From: Linyphia triangularis
Lineage: Eukaryota > Arthropoda > Arachnida > Araneae > Linyphiidae
Direction of reading: 5' to 3'
DNA: 64,000 nt
Assembly (NCBI GenBank): GCA_963978545.1
Contig: OZ021727.1
Span: 90,448,447-90,512,446 of the forward strand
Below, in pieces: positions 1-15,359 of this stretch. Every line of letters starts with the position of its first letter. The first letter of the stretch is position 1. The translations under genes were made by a program, and so were the position numbers. Under the pieces are notes generated by a model. That model was not told the origin of the DNA. It saw nothing but the letters and a program-made list of their open reading frames with translations, and made no database searches.

Positions 1-830
1 GCAATGTTGGATTGAGTAATTAATCTTATGGAAATAAACTTTATTCAAATCGTACAAACTGAAAAAAAAATTATAAAACACTTATTTACTTACGAGTTAG
101 AAGAGAAAATCCTTCAACGTAAATGGAAAAAAAAATCGTTTATAAGTTTTCAAGCAATCAAACTAGAGAAATAACTGTGATCCGTCCATGCGCTATTTAA
201 TAAAGACTTTGGCAGATAAAACAAACCATCATAGTAATAAACAACCTGATTATCTTAACTGGGTAAGAACTAGACATAAATTACAAGGCAAGAATACCAC
301 AATCCCCTTGAGTTAATAAATAAAGCAAAGCTCTCAAAAGGTAAAAATGTTAGATACAAAAATCCTGAAGTTAATGTAAAAGATTTAAAAATACAAAAAT
401 GTAATATTTCTTCCAAGTTAGAGAAAAAAAAATCAAAAATGAAACACAAAAAGTTTAGGAAATACTCAATTGAATTCCAAAAATAGAATATCAAGGTATT
501 TTATCTGATGACAAATTAAATAAAAATCCAAACCTTTTTTTCATGAGAGAACAAAAAAAAATATTCAAACAATAAAAGGAATACTTCTTTCATCGAATCT
601 CCAATATTACTAGACTAACTGGCACCTGAAAACCACCTCGTAATTTCAATACTCAGCTGTCAAAACGAAATAGGAAATAAACGCGAGACCTACAAAAATA
701 AAAAATACATCGTAAAATTGAATTATAATTTCAACATACGTGTTTCTTTTCCCTTGAAATGTGCACTTTTTTCCAACTTTGTTTTAAATTTCAAAAGCCA
801 GGAGATGCAAAAGCGAATGAAACATGTAAT
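1..830. other. AT-rich sequence with nothing recognisable
   Basis: No coding potential, repeat ends or RNA motifs were recognised. A-rich and T-rich runs give only chance open frames. Confidence 0.5.
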
Positions 831-947
831 AAGTGATTAAGTGCGAGATGTCATCTGTGGCGTTTTGTTTCTATTCAATCAAGGAAACATTACACATTCC
901 GGATACGATTAACACGATGCCGATACAACAAAACAAATGGAAATCAT

Positions 948-1280
948 CTCAAACGGCGCTTTGTAGCTGTTACACTACGTTTCTATACAGTCTTGGATAC
1001 ACCACGCATTTGCAGGGAGGATTACTGCAATCTGGTGAAGAATCGTCTCAAACGGCGCGGTGTCGACGGTTTCAATACGTTTCTATAGTATTTTAGAAAC
1101 ACTGCGCATGAATGGTGGCATCATCGGTTATTCGTCCTTGAAGTGCTAGACAATGAGTGTATCGCGCCCTCGTCAAAAAAGATCGTGGTGTATCGGTTTA
1201 GGGAAAATAGTGACACCGATTTGACGATGTTGATTTCACACCGGTTTTAGACGATGTATCGATACATCACCCAAGCTTAA
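948..1280. repeat. Imperfect internal duplication in a GC-richer block
   Basis: The motif TCTCAAACGGCGC occurs near 948-960 and again near 1046-1058, each followed by a CGTTTCTATA box, an imperfect duplication of about 95 bp. Downstream, TGTATCGATACATC is a palindrome near 1254-1267. The open frame at 833-1096 spans the duplicated part but looks non-coding. Confidence 0.35.
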
Positions 1281-1315
1281 TACATAGGGTATTGAAAGTA
1301 GAGCATTCGGTCAAA

Positions 1316-2040
1316 AAAAAAATACAAAAAATCGATTTTTGTGCATTTCTCCACGTTTTGAAACACCCTGATTTCAAAAAAGTTATCTAGAAAAAATGTT
1401 TGTCTGTGTGTATGTGTGTTCGTGGTCAGCATAACTCCCTAACTCATTGACCTACGATGGTAAAATTTGAAATTTGGTGTGAGTGTTAGTGATGACCTAA
1501 GGACCTACCATTAAGGTTTTAGTCAAAATCGAGAATGCGCTTAGAGTAGCTGCCATTGAAAAAATCATGTTTTTCAGTAATCGCTAAAAAAAGGCTCGAA
1601 TGATTTTGTTGAAAATCGCTGCGGTAATGCCTCTTAAGATGTTCTAATCATCCCCACCTCCGAAATTACCATAAAATGCTTTCATGGCGTAAAAAGTTGA
1701 AAAACGAATGCCTTCAACACAGAAGTCTCTTTCCTTGAACATAGCTCATCAACAATCGTTTTTTCTCCTCTCCCCAGGTTCACTTATAAAAAAGGATAAT
1801 AAAAGAATTATAGTAAAGTATATCGTCAAAAACACAATGATTTAAAAAAAAAAAAAAGAAAAAAAAAAAAAAAAAAGAAGAAAAAAAAAAGACACAAATA
1901 AGAATTAGTGCAAAAAATATCACCAAACTGGCCAATTTTTCTAAGGTAATAATGAAAATATAAAAACGATAAATGTCGCAAATCTACATCAGTAACTTAA
2001 AGTAATTGAAAATCGTGCGATGTTCCACACCCCTAGTTCA
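1316..2040 (+). repeat. Dispersed repeat R1, copy 1
   Basis: About 700 bp is clearly similar to 41778-42440 in the same orientation, including CGTGGTCAGC and a GCATTTCTCCACG start. No coding frame survives. Probably a non-autonomous mobile element; the class is not determined. Confidence 0.7.
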
Positions 2041-2739
2041 GACTAGAGTTTACACAATATCTTAAGAAATTCCCAGAAAAACATTTTAAGAATTGAACAC
2101 TAAAACAAGAGAACACATATTTTCTATTCTTAAGCTCATTTCCTAATAACTATAAATTACATAAATCCCACACCAACCAAACAATTTAGATAAATCATGA
2201 ACTACTATCTTCCACGAAAAGGCGTTGCAAATATCTCCCATGGATGGTTCAACAGGATTTCATTAAATTTATGCATAATAAACTTACGGCATGTTTAAAC
2301 ATTGGGTATGCTTAATTAAATTGCATATTTACATTAAGTATTTTTCGTGAATAGCAGGAACTCGAGTCATAGTAAAAGACCCTGGAGTCTTAAATTAACT
2401 TATTTTGTGTGCGAAGTTGATAACATTGTTTTTTACGCAACTGAGAGAATTTTTATTTTAGAAGTATTTCAAGCTTGAATGTATAAATATGTAGGAAGTA
2501 TTGAGATTTATGATGGCATCTAGAGTGAACAAGATATTTTCTATTTCATGGCATGAAATTTAGACGTTTTGAGTAGATAGAATATAGAATTGGTGTTTTT
2601 GGTCTGAACTACGTGTCTATATAAAATAAATGTTTATTTTTTGGGTTTCTGTTTCGTTTCAATTTTGTTTAGAAGTTAATAATTTTTCAATAAATCAACC
2701 CTTTTGTACTATTGTTTTATAAAAAAGAAAACAATATAG

Positions 2740-4186
2740 TGTTAAAAAAATCGTCTGTATGTAATTGTAAATAGTGACGTCTTTATTTTAATGTTCTATT
2801 TTATTTTATTTTATTTCATTTGTTAATAGCTACAATACAGGTCAGAAAAAAGGTGGCAACACCTAAATCAATCGGGAAAATTCTCGTCCTTTTGATATTG
2901 ATTGGTTGGCTGGATTTTGCTAGACATTTCTGCCACGGGACCATTTAAAGAAGCAATGGATGGAACCATCAATTCAGTCAAGTATAGTTTGCTGTTCGGA
3001 AAGCCTCAGATGTTTTTTGTGTACGAAGTTGCAAAAAAAAAAAATCTGAACGCTGGATATATCTTCAGTTCTAATTATTGCAGAATCTTGCAGTTTGCAC
3101 GAAAATGTTTTGTTTATGATTTTCTCTATGACTAATGCATTTTTTTTTATTAGGGGGCAGTATAATAAATAAGTTTAACTCTATCTGTAAAAAATTCAAT
3201 ACGTATCCTTATTTTTTATGTTTTCATTCGATTTAGAATACCTTAGTTACCCTAGAAACCAAATTTCAGTTCATTATCTTGAAAAACACGTCACTTATGA
3301 GCGGAACTGTTTAGGTCAATCTTGAGGGCAAATTTCTTTATAGCGGGCTGAATCGAATGTTTGGCATGCTTCAAGACGTAATTTATTTCGCGGTCCTTTA
3401 AGTGAGATTTTTTACATTTTTGCTAAAATATCGAGAACCAAAAGTGAAAATGGAATGAACAAAATTCTGGAGGGGTTTTCAACCATGATAATTCTAATGA
3501 AAGCAAACATAAAAATGTATACATATTTTTATTAAAAAAAATTTAAAATTTGTTTTATTAATTAATAATTAATTATTAAAAGAATGTTTAATACAAAAAT
3601 TGCATGTTATTTATGTTTGGCCTTAAACAAACTAACCTTTGAAATAAATAATACTAAAATATATTAAATATATAAGAGTTTATGGCCAAAAAAACACATT
3701 TTCTTTTTAACAATCATTTACCATTTTTTTGACATCGTTTAAATTACTAACCATTCATTGAAGAATAATGAAATTTGCTATTTAAATGTTTTTTTTTTTT
3801 TTTTTTTATATATAGATTCTAAATTTAAAAATGGTGTAATATTATGGGGTTGCCTTTGAACTTTTTAAAGTTTGGTTTAGTTTTAATACGTAGATGACCC
3901 CTCATGATGAAAAAAATTATATACAATTAATAAAGACTTTCCACAATTTACAACGGTACTTGACTTTTGTTATTTCATCAATTAGATTACAAGATATAGA
4001 CATCGTACTGTTTTTTTTGTTTTTTTTGTTTTTTTTCGTACTGTACATACTGAAGCTTGTATTGAAGCTTGGTAGCGATTGTTCTGTTGTTCGGAAAAGT
4101 TTTGTGAGCCTTCGAAGAAAGAATAAAATATTGTTTTTATTTAGTAAAAACTTTGTCGTTATTTCCTCGAAGAAAATTTCGTAACA
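2740..4186 (+). mobile_element. Interrupted LTR-type repeat, copy 1
   Basis: The TGTT start and the 2760-2890 block (GGTGGCAACACCTAAATCA) match the complete LTR at 54483-54938. The end, with AATAAAATATTG and closing GTAACA at 4186, matches its 3' part. About 1.1 kb between roughly 2942 and 4038 is foreign to the intact copy and contains repeat R2. Flanks TATAG and ATATG only loosely resemble a duplication. Confidence 0.55.
3400..4030 (+). repeat. Dispersed repeat R2, copy A
   Basis: The sequence from about 3540 to 4020 matches the reverse complement of 14590-15050, including GTAGATGACCCC and AAGATATAG blocks. It lies inside the LTR copy at 2740-4186. Class unknown. Confidence 0.6.
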
Positions 4187-4653
4187 ATATGTTCTTCTTT
4201 AAAAGGATATGCATAGAAAAACTTCGTATTATATTTCCCTCTATATTGAACACATTTCGGATTAAAGTTTGGCATTACTTTTTCTTCGAAAAAGCCTACA
4301 GAATTAAATTGGATTTCAAGAAAATACTTTTAGTCCATTAAGAAGTACCACTGTGTATTAGTCTTTATATAAAAGGATGTTTGTCTTAGGAATTATATTG
4401 CTTTCGATTATTATTTTAAAAACTTTAAAGGTATTAATCTTGAAAAGTAAGTTGAGTTTGTAAATAAGATTTTAGGATTTAAGGGATTTGTTATAACCCC
4501 ATGTGAGTACTTTCATGGTAAAAACCGCTTCAAATGTTTTTTGCTTTCAAAGATATAAAAGATAATTATCAGGTTTTATAAGTGCTCACAAAAAATATTT
4601 ACGTGCTCTGTACTGACTTTTACTTAAAAGGAGAAAATTTATTTCTAAATTAC

Positions 4654-5105
4654 TGTGGTGGTCTCGTGTACAAATAACAGCTACAACACCTAGACACTAG
4701 AGTTATCTTTTGTTTAATGGTTAACACGCATGTCTCTGCTGATCTTGGAGTCCCTGGTTCGAATCACCATTAGCGCACATACGCTACATTGGTGACTTTC
4801 GGACAACAGAATCATGCTGCCATCTATCGGCGCCTTCTGAAAAAACTGCACGACTGCCACACAGCAATCAAACTCTGGTGACTTACTGTCACACGCAACG
4901 CACTCAACTCTCACGCAAATAACTCAATCGTTCATCCCTTCGCGACTCACTGGGAAGTGGATATGTGGTGGTCTCGTGTACAAATAACAGTTACAATACC
5001 TAGACACTAGAGATATTTTTTGTATAGTGGTTAACACGTCTGTCATCTGATCTAGGAGACCCTGGTTCAAATCTTCGTTAGCACACATTCGTTACATTAC
5101 TGAAT
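4654..5105 (+). mobile_element. tRNA-derived SINE, tandem pair
   Basis: Two head-to-tail copies start at 4654 and 4964, exactly 310 bp apart, each with GTGGTCTCGTGTACAAATAA. Each then shows an A-box-like TGGTTAACACG and a B-box-like GGTTCGAATC or GGTTCAAATC. The second is truncated after the tRNA-like head. Not a functional tRNA: no acceptor stem closes. Confidence 0.55.
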
Positions 5106-5549
5106 TATAAAAGATCAAACCGTCACTCTAGTTACTAATAGTTACGACCTTGTTTCAAGTTCTTGGAAATATGTTAAAAAATTCTGGACTAAAAATTATG
5201 ATGGAAAAATACCAGAAAAATAAAAAAATTGTGCTATAAACCACATACTATTGAATGTTGTTTGTATTTGTTAAGTTTGAATTAGTAGAATGTTGCTATT
5301 TTTGTACTTTCTGGCTGTTAAATTTGAGTCACCTGTATGCTTTTAATTATTATCTACACAGTTGAACAGCTTAGGCAAAGAAAACTCATATAAAAGAGCT
5401 ATATGTTTGTATTATGAAGTTAAATAAAAACAATTTTAAAATGAAATATAATGTGTCCGGTGGTAGTATATACTAAAAAATAGAGTAAAATGTTCATACA
5501 ATTGTACAATTAAATACATGCAAAAAATCAATAGCCACATATTTCAGAA
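5106..5549. other. Non-coding AT-rich interval
   Basis: No features were recognised. Confidence 0.4.
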
Positions 5550-5703
5550 GTCCAATAACTTTGCATAGCTTCGCATGCTAAAGGTGGCGAGTACGAATCC
5601 CGGGTTAGGCATGGATGTTCATTATGGTTCGGAATCCCCGTTAGGCTGTAGGTCATGGCCTGATTAGCCGTTATTGTGCAAAAGTATCGGTCGTTCAGAT
5701 CAC
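5550..5703 (+). mobile_element. tRNA-derived SINE (S5) ending in a CA microsatellite
   Basis: A tRNA-like B box (GAGTACGAATCCCGGG) is followed by GGCATGGATGTTC and a tail shared with the inverted copy near 10225-10360. It runs directly into a (CA)n tract, as is usual where a SINE tail seeds a microsatellite. Confidence 0.6.
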
Positions 5704-5897
<194 letters not shown>

Positions 5898-6056
5898 CCT
5901 TTATACAGTTAAAAAAACTTGGCTCTACAACTTAAAAGCTCTACAACTTGGAGAACGTGACATTTTAATGCAATTACAACTTGAATGTGAATACCAGCAA
6001 CAGATACAAGGTCACACAGGTTTTTTTTAGATAAAAATAAAATACCGATTTTACAT

Positions 6057-7250
<1,194 letters not shown>

Positions 7251-7257
7251 AAAAAAA

Positions 7258-8345
<1,088 letters not shown>

Positions 8346-8383
8346 AGAAGCATTTCTTTGAAAACCGCATTTCTTCCGCGTCT

Positions 8384-8716
8384 TAGGCCTCTTTCAGAAG
8401 AAGCAACTAGTTGATTCAACTATTTTATCTGGCGGATGATTGGGAGTGTAGGTAGCCATTTAGGAAATGATAGGGAATCGCCTGAAACCTTTCACACTCA
8501 GGCAACTCGTCCACCCAGGCGGTTTGTTTGCAGACACAAGTTCCGCTAACGTTCTCGTCCTAACTAGTTGACACAACATCGTACTGATCTCCCGTTGGGA
8601 AGAGAAGTTGATTCCACAAGTTGCCTCGTGTGAAAGTGCCAAGTCAACTAGTTGAGAGTTTTCCCAACAACTTAGTTGTTGAATCAACTAAACCACCTCG
8701 TGTGAAGGAGGCCTTA
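8384..8716. mobile_element. hAT-like MITE
   Basis: The left end TAGGCCTCTTTCA and right end TGTGAAGGAGGCCTTA form imperfect terminal inverted repeats. Subterminal CAACTAGTTG motifs recur on both sides. The length (about 330 bp) and TIR style suit a hAT-type non-autonomous element; a target duplication is not clear. Confidence 0.55.
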
Positions 8717-8838
8717 CTTTCAGTGTATTTTCAATATTTCTGAAGTCGCATTAATTTTAAATCACTCTGTATCGTTTATCAGTTTTTACTTTTTGTAGAA
8801 AACAAAGAAAATCATATTTGCATTCTTGGAAAACTGTA

Positions 8839-9622
8839 CCAAAAAAACACTTTTGAAAAGTAGAAGAACCACCAACCTCAAAAACACAAAAAACTTTCTT
8901 ACAATAAAAAAATCATAAACATGATGAAAATTTTCAGCCACAAACACAGTGATATAAAAAAATGGCCAACCTCTGATTAGAACTCTCGGTTGTGACTCGC
9001 TTACGAATGTATGCTTACTTAATTTATTTTTAACATTTAAGTACCGCTCCCATAAAAATTTACGCTGCTTGAGGTTGGCGCCCGTCATAGAATATTAACA
9101 ATGCTTGCGTTTAAACTAATTTATGGATGTTTGCACGAATATTTGAGTTTATGATTTCATTTGGATGGGTTGGAAATACAAAGTGGTGTAAATATTCATG
9201 CTCGTGTAATTTTCAAAATAGTATAGAGAAACTGTGCTCAAACGCTTGCATTTGAATCGTTATTAAGAATTTTTTAAGTAGGAAACTAAAGTGTTTCTGG
9301 TAAGCTTTTGTTTGGTTGATACATACATTTTGGAAAGTTTTTATGTGTGGGGACTTTTAAAGGTTAGTAATTAAGACGGGCGCCAACCTCAAGCAGCGTA
9401 AATTTTTATGGGAGCGGTACTTAAATGTTAAAAATAAATTAAGTAAGCATACATTCGTAAGCGAGTCACAACCGAGAGTTCTAATCAGAGGTTGGCCATT
9501 TTTTTATATCACTGTGTTTGTGGCTGAAAATTTTCATCATGTTTATGATTTTTTTATTGTAAGAAAGTTTTTTGTGTTTTTGAGGTTGGTGGTTCTTCTA
9601 CTTTTCAAAAGTGTTTTTTTGG
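8839..9622. repeat. Large inverted repeat, 248-bp arms and 288-bp loop
   Basis: Arms 8839-9086 and 9375-9622 are reverse complements with no mismatch that I could see. Inner ends read GGCGCCCGTC and GACGGGCGCC. No transposase and no convincing flanking duplication. Arm identity implies recent origin or ongoing conversion. Confidence 0.9.
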
Positions 9623-9699
9623 GGATATCATAAATTTTTTTTAAACACTGACGACTTCTCTTTTTTGAATTTGTCCGTTTCATCGTTTTTCTATTTATC

Positions 9700-10060
9700 C
9701 CCTATGGTAAACCTGGTACCAGGGATATTCATAATTCTTCAAACTGAGTTCGACGATACCTTACATGCAATAATTATCTTTAAAATTGATAAACCGAAAG
9801 TGGTACCAATAGCATACCATGCCATATTTATCTTGGAAAATGATAAACCGAAAGTGGTACTACCTATGCTATACCTGGTACCTTAAACATTCATAATTTT
9901 TCAAGACAAGTCTAACGACACCCAACATGCCATATTTATCTTCAAAATTGATAAACCAGAAGTAGTACCACCTATGGTACACCTGGTACCATGAATATTC
10001 ATAATTCTTCAAGTTGAGTTCAATGATATCTTGCATGCCAAAATCTACTTGAAAATTGAC
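9700..10060. repeat. Degenerate tandem repeat, about 3 units
   Basis: The blocks CATAATTCTTCAA, GATAAACCGAAAGTGGTAC and CTGGTACC recur about every 110-160 bp between 9700 and 10050. Diverged copies, non-coding. Confidence 0.55.
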
Positions 10061-10224
10061 AAATTGGTTGAATGCGGACGGCAGTAACCATCAAAATCTA
10101 CCACGAACGAGTACTAGAAACTTGTGTATGGCAACTCAACTCCCAAAACTTAAAGAAATACGTTGCCATTGACAAAGATCCTGTCTGCCAAGTTTCAGCT
10201 CGATTGGTTAGTTTGTAAGCACAA

Positions 10225-10360
10225 CGACCTATTTTGGTGCATAATAACGACTAATCAGTCCGGGACCCACAGCTTAACGTGGATTCCGAATCACAACGAA
10301 CATCCACACCTAACACAGGAATCAAATCCGGCACCTTTAACTTACAAGGCCAGAGCGTGC
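10225..10360 (-). mobile_element. SINE S5, second copy, reversed
   Basis: The reverse complement has GATTTGATTCCTGTGTTAGG and GTGGATGTTCG in the same order as 5590-5700. Older and more diverged, without a microsatellite tail. Confidence 0.55.
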
Positions 10361-12053
10361 ATCCCATTGAAAGTTTATACTAATAAATTGTTACAAATAA
10401 ATATTACAAGTTTTTTACAGTCTAATAAATATTGCAGTGTAAATTATTTTTATTATACCAAGCATTATTTTGGTTCACATAATAACCCATTGATATTTGA
10501 CAAAATTTAAAATATTTTCTTAACAACAATTTTAAAATTCACTATGAAATTACAATTTTGATGATATATGATTCTACAATTTCATTTTACAACGGAAAGT
10601 AAAAATCAACACACCTTTAAAAAAGAATGACATTTTTGCAAATTCCATTAGCCAATCGCAATGCGTAGTTCATTTAGTCCTCTGTAATGAGTTGACTGTG
10701 ACGTCAGCTCGTATAACCTCCACATTTATACTTTGCCCATAGTATCTTGCAACAAAATGTGATTGTTTTCATTTTTCAATGGAGATTTCCCGAAATTAAA
10801 ATGTTTTTGAAAGTTAACTCTCTCTAAATTGTCATACAGTTCAAATAACACATGCAACTTAAAGAACAAATATTTATCTTTAATTCTGTCTCTTCAAAAA
10901 TTAAATTATTTAAATGTTAAAGATGTTATAAGCCATATAATTATAGTCCAATTCGTTCTCCTATACTTTAACATTACGTTAAAACTCACTTAAGCCTAAC
11001 ATGTCGGAAAAACTAACTTCCAAATGATAGCAAACCTGTTTGGCAACTTTTGGCATATATATCTGAACCTCAATTACAAGCTGATCGCCTTTATCTGTCG
11101 CCAAATTATGAAATGAAAAAAAGTGGTTTTAAATTAATTAAAAATGGAAAAAATTATTTAATGAAGTTCAAACCAGCGTAGGATTTTAAATTGAAACATT
11201 CCGCATCCTATAATTCAATCCGTTTGAAGATCTATAGATTAGTTAAGGCTGTACGTTTGTCTAAATTTTTACATCAAAATCGGGCTAGAACTCGTTTTTT
11301 TATTTCGTTTTGGAATTTTCAATATTTTTTTTCTTCGTTGTCTTTTGTCCTAGGTACTCAATTTTTTTTTCTTTGAAAGATATCACCGAGACGAATCTAT
11401 GGTATTTTTTGTATAATTATGTGAAGTTTCGTAAACGCGCTAGAAAATAGTCAATTTCGGCTTTTTCGCTGGAAGTTATGCAGAGAATAGATACTTACTG
11501 TCGTTTCTGCCTTTTTTAAGGTTGGCGGCGAAACGACCGTTTCGTCTGATATTTTTACTTCTAAGCGTTTGTTATATTTCAAAAGGCATAATATGATACT
11601 TTTGAAACACTTTATGCATTTTATCAGTTTTTTCCAGTGAAGAAAAAAAAAATATCTGATTTCTGTTCATTTCTACACCATTCATTCATATTTCTACAAC
11701 CAAGTATCTGCCAATTATTAATTTTCAAAATTCTCATTTTCAATTACTCAGCAGATTTTCGCAATTGTACCTTTCAATGGTCATAAACTCTTCGAAGTTA
11801 TTTTTGATTATGATGAAAAATAAAATATTAATATAAAATATAAATCATTTTAATCAGTATACATTTAGTGTTCTTTGCTTTAACATATTTTATATTTTAA
11901 CATTTGAAACAATCTTACATAATATGAATTTTTATTTGTATATGTATATGTTAATTCGTATATGTATAGTTTAAACATTAAATATCAAATATACTCCCCG
12001 CCCCCTTCAAACAATTTTGTTGTTACTCAACGAACAAGTAATGTAAAAGTACT
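10361..12053. other. Non-coding interval with one CRE/CCAAT cluster
   Basis: The only noteworthy part is near 10650-10730: GCCAATCGC, a full TGACGTCA at 10699-10706 and a TTTATACTTTG stretch. No gene start is supported downstream. Confidence 0.4.
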
Positions 12054-12596
12054 AGAGGTCGGAAATATCGATCAGAATAAATATCGATACTATATCGTTG
12101 CATAGAAAAACATATCGATAAAATATCGATATATCGATACATGATTTTTTTTTAAATTTGATTTTCAATTTTGCCAGAAACAAAGTTTTTCGGGGCAAAT
12201 TTCTGCTTTTCATGATTGCTTTATTGTAAGGTGACTACTTTTTCAACTGAAATGGATAAAAAAAAAAAAAAGGAGGATATTTTCGCTTAATTGGGCAGTG
12301 ATTGTAAGAAAAATTCAGATGATTTTCAATAGCTTTTAAGTGTATGGGAAAATATTGAATATTGGTGCCATTTTAACTGTCTCTCAGCCAAGTTCAAACT
12401 TTAGTTTTGAAGTTTTTGAAAAGGGAATAAAGAAAATCGAAAAAAAAAAACCCACATGCAACTACAAAACGATCATCAAAAAACTAAAAATGTTTGAAAA
12501 TATCGATATATCGATGAATTTTATCAATATTTTTAATATTGATATTTTTTTAGAAATATCGATAAAAATATAGCCGTATCGATATATCGCCGACCT
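12054..12596. mobile_element. Fold-back element rich in ATCGAT/TATCGATA motifs
   Basis: Ends GAGGTCGGAAATATCGAT and ATATATCGCCGACCTC are imperfect inverted repeats. Both arms carry many ATCGATA or TATCGAT motifs and the centre is ordinary A-rich sequence. Possibly a hAT-type MITE. Confidence 0.6.
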
Positions 12597-13912
12597 CGAA
12601 TACCATTTTACCAAACTATTATGTACGTTACACCCTGATACACAGTATAATTAATTCGAATATATCCAGTGATTCCCACTAAGAAACTGCTTATAGGTAT
12701 TTTAAAATGCATTTTTGGAAGATATTTTTCCAAATTTTTAATTGGTTTTGCAAAAGGAAAAGTGTTTCCAGATGAATAGTAATTAAAACTTGCTGCATGA
12801 CTTCAAGTTGCAGATTTCGTAACAGAAAAACATTGATTACATAATATAAACAAATCTTTTAAAAATATGTTCCAAAGGGATTCTAATTATATCAAGCTTC
12901 ACTACAGTTCAAAAACAGTACTGCACGTTCGCAAAAATACCAAATAATAACTGGCAAGGGGATAAAATAAAACAAAAATGTCTTTCGACTTTAAAAGGAA
13001 TTATATTTTTAAATAATGCCTTTGAATTAGATATATATTGAAAATATCAAACTTTACAACATTTTAGAAACCCAGTAATTGACAAATTAAAAAAAAAAAA
13101 TGTTGATTGGTAAAGATAAATTTGTTAATAATGTAACCTTTTCCAAACATTTTATCTAAAATGATGAAAAAAAAAGTAGGTACATCGCAATTTCACAGCA
13201 TTCAAAATTTTATCAGTGACTGTTTATGTTTTTATTTTGTTAAAACAATACCAGAATGAGAGTATAAAATTTACTTAGGTTATCCTTTCATTTTTGAGCT
13301 TGAGTTAATTAATTTTAATTCATTATTTGGCTGATATTTGTAATGATATTCAAATACAAGTTCGTTGTATGAATATTAAACAATATTATTATCAAGCACT
13401 ACGAATTTGTTTACAAAGAAAAACTTTCCTATTTCATTAATTTTTTTTGCTCAATTTGCTTATAATATTTATTTCTTCTATTCTTATCAATATTTTATTC
13501 CTAAACTAATGAAATTAAATAACGTTTATTAGTTTCTAAACTACACAAATTTAGTGTGAAGCTTATAATAGCTTTGTCTCCTGTCTGAGGTCAATCCTTC
13601 GAGACTAAATCTTAACTACAACACACACATGCTATACATCATTTGAAATGTCTCATTGAGCTGTGTTTCCATGTCAAAATTGAACTTAAAGCTAAGAATG
13701 GTATGCCAAATAAATAAATGCTGCATATATTTGTCAACGAACTGAGTTTTCAATTAAAAAATGCCATCAAATGGCACATTCTTGGTATTTGGGTCTGATG
13801 TATCGTATTGTGAAAAAAAAAAAAAAAAAAAAAAAAAATATTTGTGTAGAAACACTACTTTAGCGACAGTTAATGCTACGATCGAACATTCTTCATTTCA
13901 ATCTAATATGTA
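12597..13912. other. Non-coding AT-rich interval
   Basis: Contains a poly(A) run near 13815-13838; no coding exon or repeat end was recognised. Confidence 0.4.
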
Positions 13913-14582
13913 ACCATCCGAGAGGCGACTGCAATTTTTGGACCCCATAGAACATAACTCTGAATTTTTTATAGAAATAGGAGAAAAGTGAGTAGATTAG
14001 GAATCCACTGGTGTGCCGTGGCAAAAATGGCCGAAACTGATAAAAAATCGACTAGGAAGGGGTTGAACTAAAATCCTATTGCCGAAATGTCATAACTTGC
14101 CAAAAAAAGAACAAACTTTTTCGTCTGGCAACCCACTGCTTTTTGATTTTCAAAGAGAAAAAGGGCAAACGATATCTGATCTCTGGCTGGGAAAACTTGT
14201 ATCTTTTAAAAGTAAGCCATATCGGCGACATTAGTTACGTTATCAGTGACGTAATGTGTATTGACAACTTGGCTCACTTTTAATGGATGCAAGTAGACCG
14301 TCACCAGATATCTGAATCTTCTGCACATTTCTTAATTGAAAATTAAAGAGTGAGGGTTATCAAAAAAATAAATAAAAAAATACTCATTATTTGGCAAGTT
14401 ATGGCACATTTGGCAATTGGATTTGGTTCAACTTATTAAAAGTCGATTTTTGTTCAGTTTCGGCTATTTTTGCCACGGCAGACCAATGGATTTGTAATCT
14501 ACTCATTTTTCTCTAATTTCTATAAAAAATTCAGAATGATGTTCGATGGGGTCCAAAAATTGCTGTCGCCTCGCAGTCTATA
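13913..14582. mobile_element. TA-flanked palindromic MITE (M1), copy 1
   Basis: Termini CCGAGAGGCGACTGCAATTT and the reverse complement at 14550-14580 make nearly the whole element an imperfect palindrome. Shared with copies at 15360, 40943 and 61952. TA target sites at other copies suggest a Tc1/mariner-type origin. Confidence 0.8.
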
Positions 14583-14589
14583 AACATGT

Positions 14590-15357
14590 ACCAAAACAAA
14601 TCTGAACAATGGCTATATCTTGTGTTCTAATTGATGAAATAACAAACTAAAAGTACCATTGCATTTTTTTTTTTGTGCGTTTTTTTTGTCTTGAGGGGGT
14701 CATCTACATATTAAAACATAACCAAACTTTTAAAAGTTCAATGACAACCCTATCATATTATACTATATTTTGATTTATAATCCAAAAAAAGTCGAAATAC
14801 AAAATTTCATTATTTTTCGATAAGTGGTTAGAAATTTAACTGAGGTCAAGTAATTGACAAATTAATGTTAAAAGAAAAAAAAAATACTTTCTTGGACATT
14901 ATTTCTTAAATAATTAATATATTTGAGAAATTTTTGTTTCAAACGGTAGTTTATTAAATGCCAAACTAAAATAACGATCAAATTTTGCACCAAACAGTGT
15001 TTTAATAATTAATTATTAATTGATAAAAACAAGTTTTAATGTTTTTAAATAGTACTTGAGTACTATTTTAGAGTAACTTTCACGAAAGTTCATTAAAAAA
15101 GAGTAAATGAAATTCAATCAAAATCCAACTTCCGTAGAATAACGAGTGTCCGCTAAATGCACTGAAATTTAAATTACTCTTCTATGTCAATTACATTCTG
15201 TGAAAAAGTTAATGAAATATGCCAAATTAACATTACCGGTATCGAGGGTGCTCAACTCCCCTTAATTTAAAACTCCAACATTGATTTCAAAACAATTTTT
15301 TTTCTTACAGTTGCACATAAGAAATCTGATTCTGAGCCAAATCAATATCATCCATAA
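14590..15357 (-). repeat. Dispersed repeat R2, copy B
   Basis: The reverse complement matches 3400-4030 and, at its far end, 42700-42930. The last 150 bp (15209-15357) are repeated beyond the neighbouring MITE. Confidence 0.6.
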
Positions 15358-15359
15358 TA

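Noticed and set aside
8786..9088. 100-residue minus-strand open frame
   Set aside because: It lies within one arm of a large inverted repeat, with low-complexity F-rich translation and no family resemblance.
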